Positions 43,303-52,981 are shown, counted from the stretch's first letter. The stretch: 64,000 nt of DNA from Pseudoduganella lutea (GCF_004209755.1 NZ_CP035913.1:4154001-4218000); one strand, 5' to 3'. The notes: generated by a model from the letters alone, not told the origin. Numbers and translations are program-made.

Positions 43303-44332
43303 CCCGCGGCGCGCGCACGGCGGCCACCAGGTTGCGCACGAACGCCTTCATGTCGAACCGGCTGTCGAAGGCATCGAGCGCCCGGTCGGCCATCTGTGCC
43401 GTGTAGGGCACATCGTCCAGCAGGCGCGCGATGGCGCTGCGCATCGCCCCGGCATCGCCCTGCGGTACCAGCAGCGCTTCATTGCCGTCGCTGACATAAT
43501 CCTCCACCGTCAGCGTGCGCGTGATCACGGTGGCCTTGTTGAAGGCCATCGCCTGCAGCAGCACCATCTGGCCGGCGGAAATGTCGGCCACGCCCAGCGG
43601 CACCACCACGAAGCGCGCGTTCTTGAGCTGCTCGACATAATCGCCGTCGTAGCAGTTGCGCAGCACCTTCACATTCGGGGGGATGGCAAGCCCGGCCAGG
43701 GGCTTGTCGTTGTCGCAGACCACGTGCAAGTCGACCGGCAGGCCGGCCATCGCCTCGAACAGCGTGCCGTAATCGCGGCCGGAGCGGCCCGCCGTCAGGA
43801 TATAGGGCGAGTTCGATGCTTCCGGCAATTCCTCGCGGCCGTAGATGTGGGTGCCGTGCGGAATATAAAACACCTCGGTGCGACCGTTGCTGAACAGTTC
43901 CCGGTAGCGCTCGCGTTCCTTCTTCGAATGGCAGATGACCTTGTCGACGAAGCGCATCACGAAGCGGAAGTACAGCAGCCGCAACCTGTTTTGCAGCGGG
44001 TGCTTGCGTGGCGTGAGGATGAAGCCCAGCAGCACGATTTGCGTGCGGCGCGAGAAGAGGGCGCGCAGCGGGGCGAAGATGAGCACTTCGATGTCCGAGC
44101 CCAGCACCACGGCCTCGGGGTGCGTGCGGCTGGTGATCAGCGAACGGATACCGGCGCGCAGCGCGAACCAGGCCAGCTTCGGCCAGCCGACAAGCAGCAG
44201 CTTCAGCCGCGAGTGGTAGCGAAAGCGCACGTCGTCCGCGAACAGCCGGTATTCGACGCCGAGTTCCTGCAAGCCGAGCGCAAACGGCGAACGCGTGCCG
44301 TCTTTCGTGTAGGTGGGGAAGAAATGGATCAC
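43289..44332 (-). CDS. GT-B glycosyltransferase (GT4-like)
   Basis: About 347 aa from a GTG at 44332 with AGGG six bases upstream; the frame stays open to an ATG at 44467, but those 45 residues look non-coding. An N-terminal Rossmann half begins VIHFFPTYTKDGTRSPFALGLQELG. The C-terminal half has the donor-side segments YILTAGRSGRDYGTLFEAM, NVKVLRNCYDGDY and ISAGQMVLLQAMAFNKATVIT. The usual GT4 E-x7-E is altered here. It lies near an O-antigen ligase, another glycosyltransferase and waaF, so a lipopolysaccharide or exopolysaccharide role is likely. The sugar is unknown. Confidence 0.82.
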   Translation of the reverse strand: MIHFFPTYTKDGTRSPFALGLQELGVEYRLFADDVRFRYHSRLKLLLVGWPKLAWFALRAGIRSLITSRTHPEAVVLGSDIEVLIFAPLRALFSRRTQIVLLGFILTPRKHPLQNRLRLLYFRFVMRFVDKVICHSKKERERYRELFSNGRTEVFYIPHGTHIYGREELPEASNSPYILTAGRSGRDYGTLFEAMAGLPVDLHVVCDNDKPLAGLAIPPNVKVLRNCYDGDYVEQLKNARFVVVPLGVADISAGQMVLLQAMAFNKATVITRTLTVEDYVSDGNEALLVPQGDAGAMRSAIARLLDDVPYTAQMADRALDAFDSRFDMKAFVRNLVAAVRAPRATGA

Positions 44333-44495
44333 GGCGGGCCCTGTCGCGGTGGGTTGAACAACGGGAGTTACCAACTTGGCAATTGTAACCCCGTTATAAC
44401 CACCGCGGAACGCCCCGGACGGGGCGACAGGCCTCCTGTTGCGCCAGCACAGCGGGCGCGGCCGCATCCGGCGGGCGGGTGCGGCTTGCTGTGGC

Positions 44496-44726
44496 TTACA
44501 TATCCTTCAGGCCGGTGATCGCGTAGCCCTTGGTGCCGATCTGCTCGGGCAGATGCTCGATGTGGAACTCGGGCAGGGTATCGGCGTCGTCGTCGACTTC
44601 CAGTGCCTTGGCTTCCGGTTCCCAGTCGGTATTGATCGCTTCCTGGGGAATCGGCTTTCCTTCGGGCACTGCCAGATAGGAAAAAATGCCATCGTGTTCG
44701 GGTCGTCGGTAAATATCCAGGCGCAT
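44496..44726 (-). CDS. Small conserved protein, DUF6139-like
   Basis: A 76-aa acidic protein starting MRLDIYRRPEHDGIFSYLAV. The ATG at 44726 has a very strong GAGGAGG ribosome-binding site seven bases upstream, which decides the start against the longer open frame to 45005. It continues with VPEGKPIPQEAINTDWE and ends GTKGYAITGL. From memory this matches DUF6139, a betaproteobacterial family of unknown function. No signal peptide, membrane helix or catalytic motif is visible. Probably monocistronic and well translated. Confidence 0.85.
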   Translation of the reverse strand: MRLDIYRRPEHDGIFSYLAVPEGKPIPQEAINTDWEPEAKALEVDDDADTLPEFHIEHLPEQIGTKGYAITGLKDM

Positions 44727-44884
44727 CGCGGTTCCTCCTCGTTGGTTGCTTGGTGCATTGTTCAAGTCGCCAGCTTGGCAGTACCCGCACGCAAGCTCAG
44801 TTCGGTACCGCACATGCTGCCAATACCCGGCTGATTGTACTCCCGGGGTGGAAGACCGCCAGTTCCGCAGGCCCGCCTCTTCCT

Positions 44885-45715
44885 TCAGGCCAGGGCCGCC
44901 AGTTCGCGCAGGCCCGCCTCGGCCTGCGTGGTGCCATCGGCGGCACGTTGCAGCACCACCTTGCGGTTCGACGTTTCCTGGTCGCGCTGGTTCTCGTGGT
45001 GCCACAGGTGATAGACCTCGGTGGCAAACGCGCCGTCCTTGCGCAGCACGCCGGCATTGAACAGCCGCACCACGAGGTCGGAATCCTCGTGGCCCCAGCC
45101 GGTGAAACTTTCATCGAAGCCGTTGACGCGATCCAGGTCGGCACGCCAGACGGCCAGGTTGCAGCTCTTGATGCGCCGCCAGCTGAACTTGCGCCGCTCG
45201 CGGCCCACGTCCGGCAGTACCAGCACCGTTTGCAGGAATTTGTTGAAATCCCCGGCCAGCCGAAGCCGCAGGCGATCGATCGCGCCAAGCCGGTGCAGAT
45301 TGATGCGCGTCTCGAGCAGCGTGCGGGTGTACTGTTCGGAGAGCAGCACGCGGCTGCCGGAAACAATGAAGCCGGGCCGCGCCAGCTTGCGGTGCTGCGT
45401 CACGAAATTGCTTGCGGGAATACAGTCGCCGTCCAGGAACACGATGTAATCGCCGCTGGCGGCCAGCGTGCCCAGGTTGCGCACGCGCGCGGCGCGAAAG
45501 CCTTCGTCCGGCTGCCACACGTACCGCAGCGGCACCGGGGAGCGCGGACGCAGCGCCTCCACACAGTCCCGTGTGTTGTTCGTGGAGCCGTCATCAGCGA
45601 TAATGATTTCGAAATGCGGGTCATCCTGTGCAAAGCAGGCTTCGATCACGGCCGCCAGCGCGTCCGGGCGGTTATAGGTCGTGACAATGACAGAAATTTT
45701 TGACGCTGGTTGCAT
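44885..45715 (-). CDS. Family 2 glycosyltransferase with galactosyltransferase-type C-terminus
   Basis: 276 aa from the ATG at 45715 (MQPASKISVIVTTYNRP). The GT-A core has IIIADDGSTNNT, the AARVRNLG segment, and the metal-binding FLDGDCIP. The C-terminal part has SCNLAVWRADLDRVNGFDE followed by GWGHEDSDLVVRL, the glyco_transf_7C pattern that supplies the ED catalytic/acceptor site. The gene is divergent from the O-antigen ligase-like gene across 28 bases and close to waaF, so action on lipopolysaccharide core or O-antigen is likely. The frame is open to 46159 but that extension lies antisense within the ligase gene. Confidence 0.9.
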   Translation of the reverse strand: MQPASKISVIVTTYNRPDALAAVIEACFAQDDPHFEIIIADDGSTNNTRDCVEALRPRSPVPLRYVWQPDEGFRAARVRNLGTLAASGDYIVFLDGDCIPASNFVTQHRKLARPGFIVSGSRVLLSEQYTRTLLETRINLHRLGAIDRLRLRLAGDFNKFLQTVLVLPDVGRERRKFSWRRIKSCNLAVWRADLDRVNGFDESFTGWGHEDSDLVVRLFNAGVLRKDGAFATEVYHLWHHENQRDQETSNRKVVLQRAADGTTQAEAGLRELAALA

Positions 45716-45743
45716 GTAGTCGGCGCGCCCCACAAGAACATTG

Positions 45744-47024
45744 ATGAATAAAAATATTGCCAGGCAAGCCGACGACGTTGCCCCTGTATCCGCTGTTTCC
45801 ACCGTTTCCGCTGTCACCGCTTTTACCGTTGCCTGCCTGGTCTTCCTCCTGCCCTTCCTGACGCTGATCACCAATGCCGGCGTGGGCCTGTGCAGCTTTG
45901 GCTTCCTGTTGGCGGCAATCTGGTGCCACAGGCAAGGCCTGCCGGAGTTCCGGCGACATCTTAACGATATCCGCGGGGTTTTGACAGCTTTTGGCGCCGC
46001 CTGCCTGTTTGCCGCGCTCGCGGTACTGCTGCATCCCGATATCTTGCTGCGCAGCTGGGAAAAGCCCAGCCGCATGCTGCTCGCCGCCACCGCGCTCATT
46101 GCCGTGCTCGCTTGCCGCCCCAGCCGCATGGCGCTGTGGTGGGGCCTGATCGGCGGCACGGTCGCCGGCGCCTGCTGGGTTGGCTACCAGCGCTGGGTGC
46201 TGCATATCGACCGGCCGGGCGGACTGATGAACGCGATCACCTTCGGCGACATCGTGCTGTGCATGGGCCTCATGTGCCTGGCCGGCGTGCTGGATTTCCG
46301 CGGCCGGCAGCGTTGTTGGCCGGCGCTGGGCGTGGTTGCCGGCCTCGTCGGCATGCTGGCCACCGGCACGCGCGGCGGCTGGGTGGCAATCGTGTTCGCG
46401 GCACTGCTGTTCTTGAAATACGGCCATTACCTGCGCGGCAAGTTCGCCAAGGCTGCCGCCGCGCTGATAGCGGTGCTGATGATCGGCGCCTATTTCGTAC
46501 CGCAGACGGGCATGAGCGAGCGCCTGGACCAGGGCGTGAGCGACGTGGAAACCTATTTTACCGGCGGCAGTGCCTTCACGAACGTGGGCGTGCGGCTGGA
46601 GTTGTGGAAGGGGGCCGTGCTGCTGGCCGCGCGCCATCCATGGATGCCGAGCAGCCAGCAGCAGGTCAAGGCCGAGCTCGGGGAACTGGTCGCCGCCGGG
46701 ACGCTGCAGCCGTTCGTGCTGGAAGCCGAGCATTTCCACAACGATGTCCTGCAGGCGCTCGTGTTCGGCGGCGTGCCGGGCCTTTTATGCTGGTTCGGCA
46801 CGCTGCTGCTGCCGTTCCTGTTTTTCCTGCGCATGCTGCATTCCCATGAATCGGCGCCCCACGGGCTCGTTGCCACGGCACTGGCCGGCTTGCTGCTCGT
46901 GCTGAGTTACTTCAGCTTCGGCCTGACGGAAGTGATCTTCTGGTCCGTGCGCGGCGCGATGTTCTATGCGCTGATGCTGTTCGTGCTCATGGGCCTGTGC
47001 CTGAACGCCCGCGAAAGAACGTGA
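45744..47024 (+). CDS. O-antigen ligase/polymerase family membrane protein (WaaL/Wzy_C)
   Basis: 426 aa from the ATG at 45744 (a TTG one codon earlier is also in frame). About eleven hydrophobic helices surround a periplasmic loop. The Wzy_C hallmarks are ATGTRGGWVAIVFAALLF, RLELWKGAVLLAARHPWMP and HNDVLQALVFGGVPGLL, matching the ligase/polymerase superfamily, which joins O-antigen to lipid A-core. Its stop overlaps the start of waaF by one base, so the pair is co-translated. Ligase and polymerase cannot be told apart reliably by sequence; the link to waaF favours ligase. Confidence 0.88.
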   Translation: MNKNIARQADDVAPVSAVSTVSAVTAFTVACLVFLLPFLTLITNAGVGLCSFGFLLAAIWCHRQGLPEFRRHLNDIRGVLTAFGAACLFAALAVLLHPDILLRSWEKPSRMLLAATALIAVLACRPSRMALWWGLIGGTVAGACWVGYQRWVLHIDRPGGLMNAITFGDIVLCMGLMCLAGVLDFRGRQRCWPALGVVAGLVGMLATGTRGGWVAIVFAALLFLKYGHYLRGKFAKAAAALIAVLMIGAYFVPQTGMSERLDQGVSDVETYFTGGSAFTNVGVRLELWKGAVLLAARHPWMPSSQQQVKAELGELVAAGTLQPFVLEAEHFHNDVLQALVFGGVPGLLCWFGTLLLPFLFFLRMLHSHESAPHGLVATALAGLLLVLSYFSFGLTEVIFWSVRGAMFYALMLFVLMGLCLNARERT

Positions 47025-48076
47025 TGTCCAAGAATTCCCCACGCATCCTGGTGATCTCCCCCAACTGGATCGGCGATGCCGTCATGGCGCAGCCGCTGCT
47101 GCAACGGCTGCGCGCGCTGCACCCGGGCCACCCGATCGACGTGCTGGCCCCGCCCGCCGTGGCGCCCGTCTGGCGCCAGATGCGCGAGGTCGATGAAGTG
47201 CTGCAGACGCCGTTCCGCCACGGCGCGCTGCAATTGCGCGAACGCTGGCGCTATGCGCGCCTGCTGAAGGCGCGTGGCTATGCCGAAGCCTATGTATTGC
47301 CGAACACGTTGAAATATGCGCTGATTCCGTGGCTGGCCGGCATTCGCCGCCGCGTGGGCTACAAGGGCGAAAGCCGGTATGGCCTGATCAACGTGATGCA
47401 CCACGACGATGTGCCGCCGCGCCCGATGGTGCCGTTCTACGCGGCGCTGGCCAATGCGCCGGATGCGCCGCTGGCGCCCGCGCCGAAGCCGGCGCTGCAG
47501 GTGACGCCGGAACAGGTGGCCAGCGCCTGCGCCACGGCCGGCCTGGCCCCGGAGCGCCTGCTGGTGGTGTTCGCGCCGGGCGCCGAATTCGGTTCGGCCA
47601 AGCGCTGGCCGCCGCAACATTTTGCCGCGCTGGCGCAAGCCATCGTGGCGAGCCGGCCCACGGCGCAGGTTGCATTGCTGGGCTCGCCCAAGGACCGTGC
47701 CGTGTGCGACGAGATCATGGCGGCCGTTGCCGGCACGCCTGCCGCGGCCTGCGTGCGCAACATCGCCGGCCAGACCAGCCTGGCCGAAGCGGTGGCGCTG
47801 ATCGGCCATACCGCCGCCGTCGTCAGCAACGATTCGGGGCTGCTGCACGTGGCCTCGAGCCTGGATCGCCCCGTGGTGGCCATCTACGGCCCCACGGACC
47901 CGGACCACGCGCCGCCGTTCTCGAGCGTGGCGGCGGCGCTGTCGCTGCGCCTCGACTGCTCACCATGCCGGCAGCGCGAATGCCCGCTGGGCCACCACGA
48001 CTGCATGCGCAAGCTCGACGCCGGCACCGTCTGGCACACCCTGCAACCGATGCTGCCGGCCGCCGCCGGCGCCTGA
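47024..48076 (+). CDS. waaF: ADP-heptose:LPS heptosyltransferase II
   Basis: A 350-aa GT9 enzyme adding the second heptose to the lipopolysaccharide inner core. It starts MSKNSPRILVISPNWIGDAVMAQPLL, the WaaF signature (SPnWIGDavMaqpL). Later come LPNTLKYALIPWLAGI, FAPGAEFGSAKRWP and SNDSGLLHVASSLDRPVVAIYGPTDP, the ADP-heptose-binding region, and a Cys-containing end (CSPCRQRECPLGHHDCM) typical of WaaF. It is coupled to the ligase gene by a TGATG overlap and followed after 18 bases by a diguanylate cyclase. Confidence 0.94.
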   Translation: MSKNSPRILVISPNWIGDAVMAQPLLQRLRALHPGHPIDVLAPPAVAPVWRQMREVDEVLQTPFRHGALQLRERWRYARLLKARGYAEAYVLPNTLKYALIPWLAGIRRRVGYKGESRYGLINVMHHDDVPPRPMVPFYAALANAPDAPLAPAPKPALQVTPEQVASACATAGLAPERLLVVFAPGAEFGSAKRWPPQHFAALAQAIVASRPTAQVALLGSPKDRAVCDEIMAAVAGTPAAACVRNIAGQTSLAEAVALIGHTAAVVSNDSGLLHVASSLDRPVVAIYGPTDPDHAPPFSSVAAALSLRLDCSPCRQRECPLGHHDCMRKLDAGTVWHTLQPMLPAAAGA

Positions 48077-48094
48077 CAGCGCAGCGACGTGGTG

Positions 48095-49624
48095 ATGAAG
48101 CGCCTGCCGGTCACGTTCTGGACCACGCTGTTCGTCACGCTGGTCTGCGTGGCGCTGGTGGCGCTGGACTTCGATCGCAGCTGGCTGGCCCGCAAGGTCT
48201 TGCTGGAACAGACCGAGCGCAACGCCACCAACCTGGCGCGGGCGATGAGCGGCCATGCCGACGACACGCTGCGCGCCGCCGATACCTGCCTTACCGACCT
48301 GGAGGAGCGTATCGAGGTGGATGGCACCGGCCCCGCCCAGCTGCAGCGGCTGCACCGGCTGATGGTCGATCACGTGCGCACGCTGCCGCAGTTGAACGGC
48401 CTGTTCTTCTACGATGAAACGGGGCGCTGGATCGTCAATTCCCGGCCCCGGCTGGACCGCGCAGCCAACAACGCCGACCGCGAATATTTCCGGTATCACC
48501 GCGAGCACAGGGATGCCGGCCCGCGCATCGGCAAGCCCGTCGCCAGCCGGTCGACGGGCCGTTGGGTGATCCCGCTGTCGCGCCGCATCGACAAGCCGGA
48601 TGGCAGTTTCGGCGGCGTGGTGCTTGCCACCATCGATATCGAGTATTTCAGTCGTTTCTATGCCGGTTTCGACATCGGCAACAACGGCGCCGTGGCGCTG
48701 CTTTCCGACGACGGCACGTTGCTGGTGCGCCGCCCGTTCAAGTCCGAAAGCGTTGGCATCAGCAGCGTCCGTACGCCGCTGTACGACGCCTACACGCGCG
48801 TGGCCCGCACCGGTACCGGCGAGTTCCGCTCGACACAGGATGGGCAGGTAAGACTGAACAGCTACCGCCCGCTGCAACACTATCCGCTGTTCGTCACCGC
48901 CGCGCTGTCGAAGGACGAGGTGCTGGCGCACTGGTGGCACGACACGCTGGTGCGCACGGCGGGCGTGCTGCTGCTGGCTGGCCTGCTGGCGCTGTTCGGG
49001 CAGCGGCTGGTGCGGCAGATGCGCCAGCGGCTGCGGGCCGAACAGGAGCTGCGCGAAGCACGCGACGTGCTGGCGTCGCTGAATGTCACACTGGAAAAGC
49101 TGGCGTTGCAGGATGGCCTGACCGGCCTGGCGAACCGCCGCCAGTTCGACGTTTCACTCGGCAACGAGTCCAGCCGCGCGATGCGGCAGGGCGTGCCACT
49201 GGGCCTGGCGATGATCGATGTCGACCACTTCAAGGCCTACAACGACCGGTATGGCCACAGCGCCGGCGACGACTGCCTGCGCGCGGTGGCACGGGCGATC
49301 CGCCAGCAGACACCGAAGCGGGCCGGCGACCTGGCCGCGCGCTACGGCGGCGAAGAACTGGCGGTACTGTTGCCGCACACGGATGCCGCCGGTACCGAAG
49401 CGGTGGCCGAGCGGATGCGCGAAGCCGTAGCGGCGCTGCGCCTGCCGCACGCGGGCAGCCCGCTGGGCATCGTGACGATCAGCGGCGGCGCCGCCGCCAT
49501 CGTGCCGCGCCGCGGCATCGACCATGCGGCCGTGCTGGTCGAACATGCCGACCGGGCGCTGTATGCGGCCAAGGCGACGGGCCGCAACCGCGTCATGCGC
49601 CATGCGGAATTGCGGGAGACGTAG
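48095..49624 (+). CDS. Membrane sensor diguanylate cyclase (dCACHE-like/GGDEF)
   Basis: About 509 aa from the ATG at 48095; two in-frame GTG codons just before are alternatives. Two transmembrane helices (about 8-28 and 287-306) flank a periplasmic sensor resembling dCACHE/PDC domains (DREYFRYHREH..., ATIDIEYFSRFY). After a short coiled linker comes a GGDEF domain (about 350-509) with DGLTGLANRRQFD, IDVDHFKAYNDRYGH and active site GGEEL, preceded five residues earlier by RAGD, an I-site. It is probably active and product-inhibited. It shares the strand with waaF and may be co-transcribed, but a functional link is not evident. Confidence 0.92.
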   Translation: MKRLPVTFWTTLFVTLVCVALVALDFDRSWLARKVLLEQTERNATNLARAMSGHADDTLRAADTCLTDLEERIEVDGTGPAQLQRLHRLMVDHVRTLPQLNGLFFYDETGRWIVNSRPRLDRAANNADREYFRYHREHRDAGPRIGKPVASRSTGRWVIPLSRRIDKPDGSFGGVVLATIDIEYFSRFYAGFDIGNNGAVALLSDDGTLLVRRPFKSESVGISSVRTPLYDAYTRVARTGTGEFRSTQDGQVRLNSYRPLQHYPLFVTAALSKDEVLAHWWHDTLVRTAGVLLLAGLLALFGQRLVRQMRQRLRAEQELREARDVLASLNVTLEKLALQDGLTGLANRRQFDVSLGNESSRAMRQGVPLGLAMIDVDHFKAYNDRYGHSAGDDCLRAVARAIRQQTPKRAGDLAARYGGEELAVLLPHTDAAGTEAVAERMREAVAALRLPHAGSPLGIVTISGGAAAIVPRRGIDHAAVLVEHADRALYAAKATGRNRVMRHAELRET

Positions 49625-49672
49625 CCGGCGCTTCATCGGCCACATGCTTCGCCGGCCTGTCTCGGCGCGCGA

Positions 49673-50689
49673 TCAGGGCAGGATATCGAGCTGTAGCTGC
49701 CACGGCCAGACAAGCTGCCTGCCCAGTGCTTGCCGCTGCACGACGATCGCCGCGGACAGGGTGTCGTCGATGCGGTCGGCCAGTTCTTCCAGGCGAGCCA
49801 GGATCTCTTCGCGCCTGCCCTGGTCGTTTTCCCACAGCAGCGCTTCCCGGCATGCCATGAACGATGCGCGTTCGATCATCACCTCCGGATGGTTGAACAG
49901 CCAGCGCACGAACGGCGTGCCATCGGGGCGCTCACGCCACAATGGGCCGTACATCGCCACGTAGTCCCGGGCGGCATCGGGCAGCGTCGTATCGTCCGGG
50001 TGCCAGAGCACGAACGGCGCGGGCGCGGGATTGCCGCCCAATATCTCGGCGATGTAGGGATTGCTGGCAAAGCCATGGCGCAACGCCGTGGCGGCAGCCA
50101 CGAAACGGCCGCCTTGCAGGTGGGCCAGCGCCAGGTCATACCAGTACGGCGGGAAGGCCTCCGCGTGCGCCGCGAAAATCTCGATGGCACGCTCGTGCTG
50201 GCCGGCGCGCAGCGCCTCCGAACCCAGAAGGTAGCGCACGCCCTGGTTGTCGTTCGGATTGCGCAGCAGCATCTGCTCGCACAATGCCGCGGCATCCTTG
50301 TGCCGGCGCAGACGCACGTAACCGAGGACCGCCGCGTGCGTCAGCCGCAGGTAGGCGCGGTTGTCGATATCGACCCACTCGATCCGCCCGGCGTAGCCTG
50401 CGGGAATGGCGCGGTTGGCCAGGGCGAGGCCTTGCAGAGCGATATCGAGCGCCTTGGCCGGATTGCCCTGGCGGAGCCAATGGAACGCGAGCTGGGTGTG
50501 GGCATCGAGGAAATCGGGCGCTTCGGCCAGCATGCGTTGCAGCGCCGCAACGTAGATCGTGTCGTCCAGGCGGCCGGTTTCATGCTGGTCGAGAATGTCG
50601 TTGAACTGTCCCAGCAGGGGGCCGTATCGCTCTTCCGTATAGCCGAAGGCACCGGTTCCGGCAGCGTTGGCTTCAAATTCCAATGGCAT
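49673..50689 (-). CDS. TPR-like protein of unknown function
   Basis: A 338-aa soluble protein with helical repeat units. Segments such as FLDAHTQLAFHWLRQGNPAKALDIALQGLALA (about 59-90), AVLGYVRLRRHKDAAALCEQMLLRNPND (about 119-146) and SEALRAGQHERAIEIFAAHAEAFP fit TPR repeats. The C-terminal third has conserved-looking WHPDDTTLPDAARDYVAMYGPLW. No signal peptide, membrane segment or catalytic motif is visible. It lies convergent to the diguanylate cyclase and downstream of, but separated by 173 bases from, the rng operon end. Function is unknown. Confidence 0.75.
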   Translation of the reverse strand: MPLEFEANAAGTGAFGYTEERYGPLLGQFNDILDQHETGRLDDTIYVAALQRMLAEAPDFLDAHTQLAFHWLRQGNPAKALDIALQGLALANRAIPAGYAGRIEWVDIDNRAYLRLTHAAVLGYVRLRRHKDAAALCEQMLLRNPNDNQGVRYLLGSEALRAGQHERAIEIFAAHAEAFPPYWYDLALAHLQGGRFVAAATALRHGFASNPYIAEILGGNPAPAPFVLWHPDDTTLPDAARDYVAMYGPLWRERPDGTPFVRWLFNHPEVMIERASFMACREALLWENDQGRREEILARLEELADRIDDTLSAAIVVQRQALGRQLVWPWQLQLDILP

Positions 50690-50862
50690 ATCGTGCAGGT
50701 AATGTTGTCGATATCAACATGATAGCAGTGGCAGCATGAGTGAACCGCGCTGCTGGGGCGGCTTGCTCAGCCGTTGTCCGCAATGAAACACGTACGCAGA
50801 CAGCCGGAGAACATGGCATGCGGATGGTGCTCCCTGCACAGTGCCCCATCCGCCTGGACTGA

Positions 50863-52326
50863 TCACATCAGGATCACGTCGTACTGCTCCTGGTGATACG
50901 AATTCTCCACCTGCAGCGAAATCTTCTTGCCGACGAAATCGCCCAGCATGGCCAGATGCTGCGATTCCTCTTCCAGGAACATGTCGACGACTTCCTGCGA
51001 GGCGAGGATGCGGAATTCGCGCGGGTTGAACTGCTTGGCTTCGCGCAGCAGTTCGCGCAGGATCTCGTAGCAGATCGTGCGTGACGTTTTTACCTGGCCC
51101 TTGCCGCTGCACGCGGGGCAGGGCTCGCAAAGGATGTGGGCCAGCGATTCGCGGGTGCGCTTCCTCGTCATCTCCACCAGGCCCAGTGCCGAGAAGCCGC
51201 TGACGGACACCTTGGTGCGGTCGCGTGCCAGGGCTTTCTTCAGTTCCGCCAGCACGTTGTTGCGGTGCTCGGCGTTGTCCATGTCGATGAAATCGAGGAT
51301 GATGATGCCGCCCAGGTTGCGCAGGCGCAGCTGGCGCGCGATCGCGTGAGCCGCTTCGAGGTTGGTCTTGAAGATGGTGTCGGCGAAATTGCGGCCGCCC
51401 ACGAAGCCACCCGTGTTGACGTCGATCGTCGTCATCGCCTCGGTCTGGTCGACGATCAGGTAGCCGCCCGATTTCAGGTCCACGCGGCGGCCCAGCGCAC
51501 GCTGGATTTCCTCTTCCACGCCATACAGGTCGAACAGCGGGCGCTCGCCCGTGTAATGGTGCATGCGCGGCAGCACGCTGGGCGTGTAGGTCTTGCCGAA
51601 CTCGGTGAGGCCAACAAAGTTTTCGCGCGAGTCGACCTGGATCGTGGCTGTTTCATCGTGCACGAAGTCGCGCAGCACGCGCTGCGCCAGCGACAGGTCC
51701 TGGTGCAGCAACGAAGTGGGCGGGCGCGTGCGGGCGCCATGCGTGATCGTGGCCCATGTCTTGCGCAGGTATTCGATATCGGCGGCCAGGTCGCCGTCGC
51801 CGGCATCCTCGGCCTGCGTGCGCACGATGTAGCCGCCTTTTTCCTCTTTCGGCAGCAGGCCCTGCATGCGCGTACGCAGCGCTTCGCGCTCGGACTCCTT
51901 CTCGATCTTTTGCGAGATGCCGATGTGCGAATCCTGCGGCAGGTACACCAGCATGCGGCCGGCGATCGAGATCTGCGTCGACAGGCGCGCACCCTTCGTG
52001 CCGATGGGGTCCTTGATGACCTGCACGGTCAGTACCTGGCCGTCGAACAGCAGCTTCTCGATCGGCGTGGGCGTGGCGTTGGTGCCGTCGTGCGGGCGGG
52101 CTTCCCAGATATCGGCCACGTGCAGGAACGCGGCGCGTTCCAGGCCGATGTCGATGAAGGCCGACTGCATGCCGGGCAGCACGCGCACCACCTTGCCGGA
52201 GTAGACATTGCCGGCCAGGCCGCGCGTAAGCGTGCGCTCGATGTGCAGTTCCTGCACGGCGCCCTGCAGCACGAGGGCCACGCGCGTTTCCTGCGGCGTG
52301 ATGTTGATGAGGATATCTTCGCTCAT
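50863..52326 (-). CDS. rng: Ribonuclease G
   Basis: A 487-aa endoribonuclease maturing 16S rRNA 5' ends and degrading mRNA. It starts at MSEDILINITPQETRVAL; the ATG at 52326 overlaps the maf stop by ATGA. An S1 RNA-binding domain (about 35-125; GNVYSGKVVRVLPGMQSAFIDIGL) precedes the RNase E/G catalytic region with GGYLIVDQTEAMTTIDVNTGG and IIILDFIDMD metal-binding residues, and the CPxC zinc-link motif (CEPCPACSGKG). There is no RNase E-type C-terminal scaffold, and length matches E. coli RNase G (489). It is last in the conserved housekeeping run. Confidence 0.96.
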   Translation of the reverse strand: MSEDILINITPQETRVALVLQGAVQELHIERTLTRGLAGNVYSGKVVRVLPGMQSAFIDIGLERAAFLHVADIWEARPHDGTNATPTPIEKLLFDGQVLTVQVIKDPIGTKGARLSTQISIAGRMLVYLPQDSHIGISQKIEKESEREALRTRMQGLLPKEEKGGYIVRTQAEDAGDGDLAADIEYLRKTWATITHGARTRPPTSLLHQDLSLAQRVLRDFVHDETATIQVDSRENFVGLTEFGKTYTPSVLPRMHHYTGERPLFDLYGVEEEIQRALGRRVDLKSGGYLIVDQTEAMTTIDVNTGGFVGGRNFADTIFKTNLEAAHAIARQLRLRNLGGIIILDFIDMDNAEHRNNVLAELKKALARDRTKVSVSGFSALGLVEMTRKRTRESLAHILCEPCPACSGKGQVKTSRTICYEILRELLREAKQFNPREFRILASQEVVDMFLEEESQHLAMLGDFVGKKISLQVENSYHQEQYDVILM

Positions 52327-52943
52327 GGCAGCCTCATGCCGGCACGGCGCAGCAGGTCGGCCGTCTCGAACAGCGGCAGGCCCATGATGCCGGAATGGCT
52401 GCCATCGATGTGTTCGATGAACATCGCGGCCAGGCCCTGGATGCCGTAGCCCCCGGCCTTGTCGTAAGGCTCGGTGGTGGCGCAGTAGGCGGTGATGTCG
52501 GCGGGCTTCAGCGTGGCAAAGCGCACCTGCGACACCTGCGTGAAGCTGTCGGAGAAATCGTGGGTGCGCACCGCCACGGTCGTCAGCACCTGGTGCGTGC
52601 GGCCCGACAGCTGGCGCAGCATCGCTTCCGCCTCGTCCTTGCCGGCCGGCTTGCCCAGGATGGTGCCATCGATCGCCACCGTGGTGTCGGCCGTCAGCAC
52701 GGGGCGGGGTTTCAGGTGGCGCCGGCGGCACAGGTCGAACGCGACGTCGGCCTTTTCATTGGCCACCCGGCGCACGTAGGTCTCGGCCGGCTCGTCCGGC
52801 AGCACTTCCTCCGTCACGTCCGGACCGCGCGGCCCGTCGCTGCGCAGCAGCATCAATTCGAAATCGACGCCGATCTGGCGCAGCAGTTCGCGGCGCCGCG
52901 GGCTTTTCGAGGCCAGGTAGATTTTTCGTTCGACCAGTTTCAT
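52323..52943 (-). CDS. maf: Maf/YhdE-type nucleoside triphosphate pyrophosphatase
   Basis: A 206-aa house-cleaning pyrophosphatase that hydrolyses non-canonical or dTTP/UTP-type nucleotides to the monophosphate. It starts MKLVERKIYLASKSPRRRELLRQIG with the Maf signature S.SPRR..LL, then KADVAF, TADTTVAIDGTILGKP, and the C-terminal YDKAGGYGIQGLAAMFIEHIDGS. Start at 52943 is chosen because the upstream extension overlaps rlmH out of frame. Its 3' end overlaps rng; it lies 38 bases after rlmH in the same operon. Confidence 0.94.
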   Translation of the reverse strand: MKLVERKIYLASKSPRRRELLRQIGVDFELMLLRSDGPRGPDVTEEVLPDEPAETYVRRVANEKADVAFDLCRRRHLKPRPVLTADTTVAIDGTILGKPAGKDEAEAMLRQLSGRTHQVLTTVAVRTHDFSDSFTQVSQVRFATLKPADITAYCATTEPYDKAGGYGIQGLAAMFIEHIDGSHSGIMGLPLFETADLLRRAGMRLP

Positions 52944-52981
52944 CTTGTTGTTTTCGATGTGGCGTCCTGGCGACGCCGGGG

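Noticed and set aside
44400..44467. Extension of the glycosyltransferase at 43289 to the ATG at 44467.
   Set aside because: The extra 45 residues are Arg/Pro/Gly-rich and do not resemble a GT N-terminus, whereas the GTG at 44332 has an AGGG element and starts directly at the first beta-strand.
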